Origin: Streptomyces sp. BA2
Lineage (GTDB): Bacteria; Actinomycetota; Actinomycetes; Streptomycetales; Streptomycetaceae
DNA length: 64,000 nucleotides
Assembly: GCF_009769735.1 (NCBI RefSeq)
Contig: NZ_WSRO01000002.1
Span: 8,047,001 to 8,111,000 of the forward strand
Direction of reading: 5' to 3'
How positions within the stretch are numbered: position 1 is the stretch's first letter; each line of letters starts with the position of its first letter. Both the position numbers and the translations under genes were made by a program. The notes beneath the pieces were generated by a model. That model saw only the letters and a program-made list of their open reading frames with translations. It did not search any database and was not told the origin of the DNA. This document shows, piece by piece, positions 63,158 to 64,000 of the stretch.

Positions 63158-64000
63158 ATGCGACCGCTTCATATCGGCCTGATCGGGGCGGGCGGCATCG
63201 CCCGCGCCCATCTCCCCGGCTGGCTGGAACTGGGTGCGCGCGTCAGTGTGTACACCGTCGACGGCTCGGCGGAGAAGCTCGCCGCCGAGTACGCGAGCCG
63301 CGAGGTCACCGCGGTGGCGGACCTCGGTGAACTGCTCGCCGACTGCACGGCCGTCGACATATGCACCCCCACCCCCACGCACAAGGAACTCGCCCTCGCG
63401 GCCGTAGCGGCGGGCCGGCACGTCATCTGCGAGAAGCCCCTCGCGCTGGGCGCCACCGACGCCGAGGAGATCGCGGCAGCCGCCGAGGCGGCGGGTGTCC
63501 GGCTGCACCCCGCCCATGTCGTGCGGTACTTCCCGGCGTATGCGGCGATGCAACAGGCCGTCGAGCGAGGCGAGTTGGGTGACCTAGCGGTGCTGCGGTT
63601 CACGCGCGGCGGGGCGCGGCCGCAGTGGGCGCCCTGGTTCGGTGACCCCGCCAAGTCCGGCGGCGTCATCATGGACCTGATGGTGCACGACATCGACATC
63701 GCCCGCTGGGTCGCGGGCGACGTGGTCCGCGTGCACGCGCAGACGCGGGGCGTCGAGCACGCCACGGGCGGCGGCCAGGCCGAGGTCGTCTCGGCGACCG
63801 CCGTCCTCACCCACGCCTCCGGCGCGATCAGTCACGTCACCGGGCTCTGGGGCCTTCCGGACCAGCAGTTCCGTACGACGTTCCGCGTCGCGGGCGGCGA
63901 CGGGCTGCTGCGGCACGACTCCACGTCCGTGCCCGGCTACCGGATCACCGCGCAAGGGGTGCGCGCGGCCAACGAGGGCATCCCGTCGAGCCCGATGACG
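63158..64000 (+). CDS. Gfo/Idh/MocA-family dehydrogenase (partial, runs off right edge)
   Basis: 281 codons are visible. The N-terminal Rossmann fold IGLIGAGGIARAHLPGW binds NAD(P); HVICEKPLALGATDAEEI carries the conserved EKP lysine; GGVIMDLMVHDIDIARWV contains the catalytic histidine near residue 180. Such enzymes oxidise or isomerise sugars and inositols. Being last in the visible operon, it probably acts on the sugar imported by the upstream transporter. ATG 63158 follows AAAGG. Confidence 0.88.
   Translation, partial: MRPLHIGLIGAGGIARAHLPGWLELGARVSVYTVDGSAEKLAAEYASREVTAVADLGELLADCTAVDICTPTPTHKELALAAVAAGRHVICEKPLALGATDAEEIAAAAEAAGVRLHPAHVVRYFPAYAAMQQAVERGELGDLAVLRFTRGGARPQWAPWFGDPAKSGGVIMDLMVHDIDIARWVAGDVVRVHAQTRGVEHATGGGQAEVVSATAVLTHASGAISHVTGLWGLPDQQFRTTFRVAGGDGLLRHDSTSVPGYRITAQGVRAANEGIPSSPMT

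Overview
The window is high-GC actinobacterial DNA. GTG and TTG starts, GC-rich third codon positions, MsiK-type sugar importers without their own ATPase, DasR-like and iron-box operators and two rare TTA codons all point to a Streptomyces chromosome. Genes are dense on both strands. I see no rRNA, tRNA, CRISPR array or intact insertion sequence.

Layout, left to right. (1) 1-5014: a malonate/malonyl-CoA module: a carboxyltransferase cut by the left edge, MatB-type malonyl-CoA synthetase, MatC-type carrier and a divergent FadR/GntR regulator with a duplicated operator. (2) 5127-11711: a DUF3533 membrane protein, then an iron-box-controlled block: secreted beta-propeller, NUDIX-like protein and a heterodimeric ABC exporter with one consensus and one degenerate ATP site. 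(3) 11890-18557: nitrobindin, an AA10 LPMO behind tandem DasR-like sites, an oxidoreductase/CMD pair, Tat-exported cholesterol oxidase, and an ArsR-like regulator with an MFS exporter. (4) 18857-28842: an alpha-mannoside operon (binding protein, two permeases, GH38, mannose-6-phosphate isomerase-like protein, ROK kinase, LacI repressor), with a LacI operator at its head and TTA codons in two genes. A broken LacI tail follows. (5) 29043-45595: transglutaminase-like and CGNR proteins, an ene-reductase and LysR, a diaminopropionate ammonia-lyase/M20 hydrolase pair, a large LuxR (LAL) regulator, a BBE-type flavoenzyme, DUF6629, acyl-CoA dehydrogenase, a GntR/ABC-2 operon and an MscS channel. (6) 45713-46525: a DUF574 methyltransferase. 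(7) 46607-58450: one 12-kb minus-strand operon whose products fit the whole aerobic nicotinate (maleamate) pathway: NicX, NicC, MFS carrier, three-subunit molybdenum hydroxylase plus CoxG, NicF, NicD, MarR and NicE. (8) 58868-64000: a ROK repressor with a second sugar-importer operon ending in a Gfo/Idh/MocA dehydrogenase cut by the right edge.

The most unusual structure lies inside the nicotinate operon. Between the FAD subunit (coxM-like) and molybdenum subunit (coxL-like) genes are five tandem 146-bp repeats. Each encodes an open 49-residue micro-protein with its own Shine-Dalgarno sequence, and every junction is a 4-base ATGA stop/start overlap. Each micro-protein begins like CoxL and ends like CoxM, so the array looks like an amplified chimeric gene junction that has kept its frame. 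Function cannot be read from sequence; translational relay or tuning of CoxL, a structural peptide, or a recent neutral expansion are all possible.

Functional assignments rest on motifs and gene context read by eye; no database search was run.
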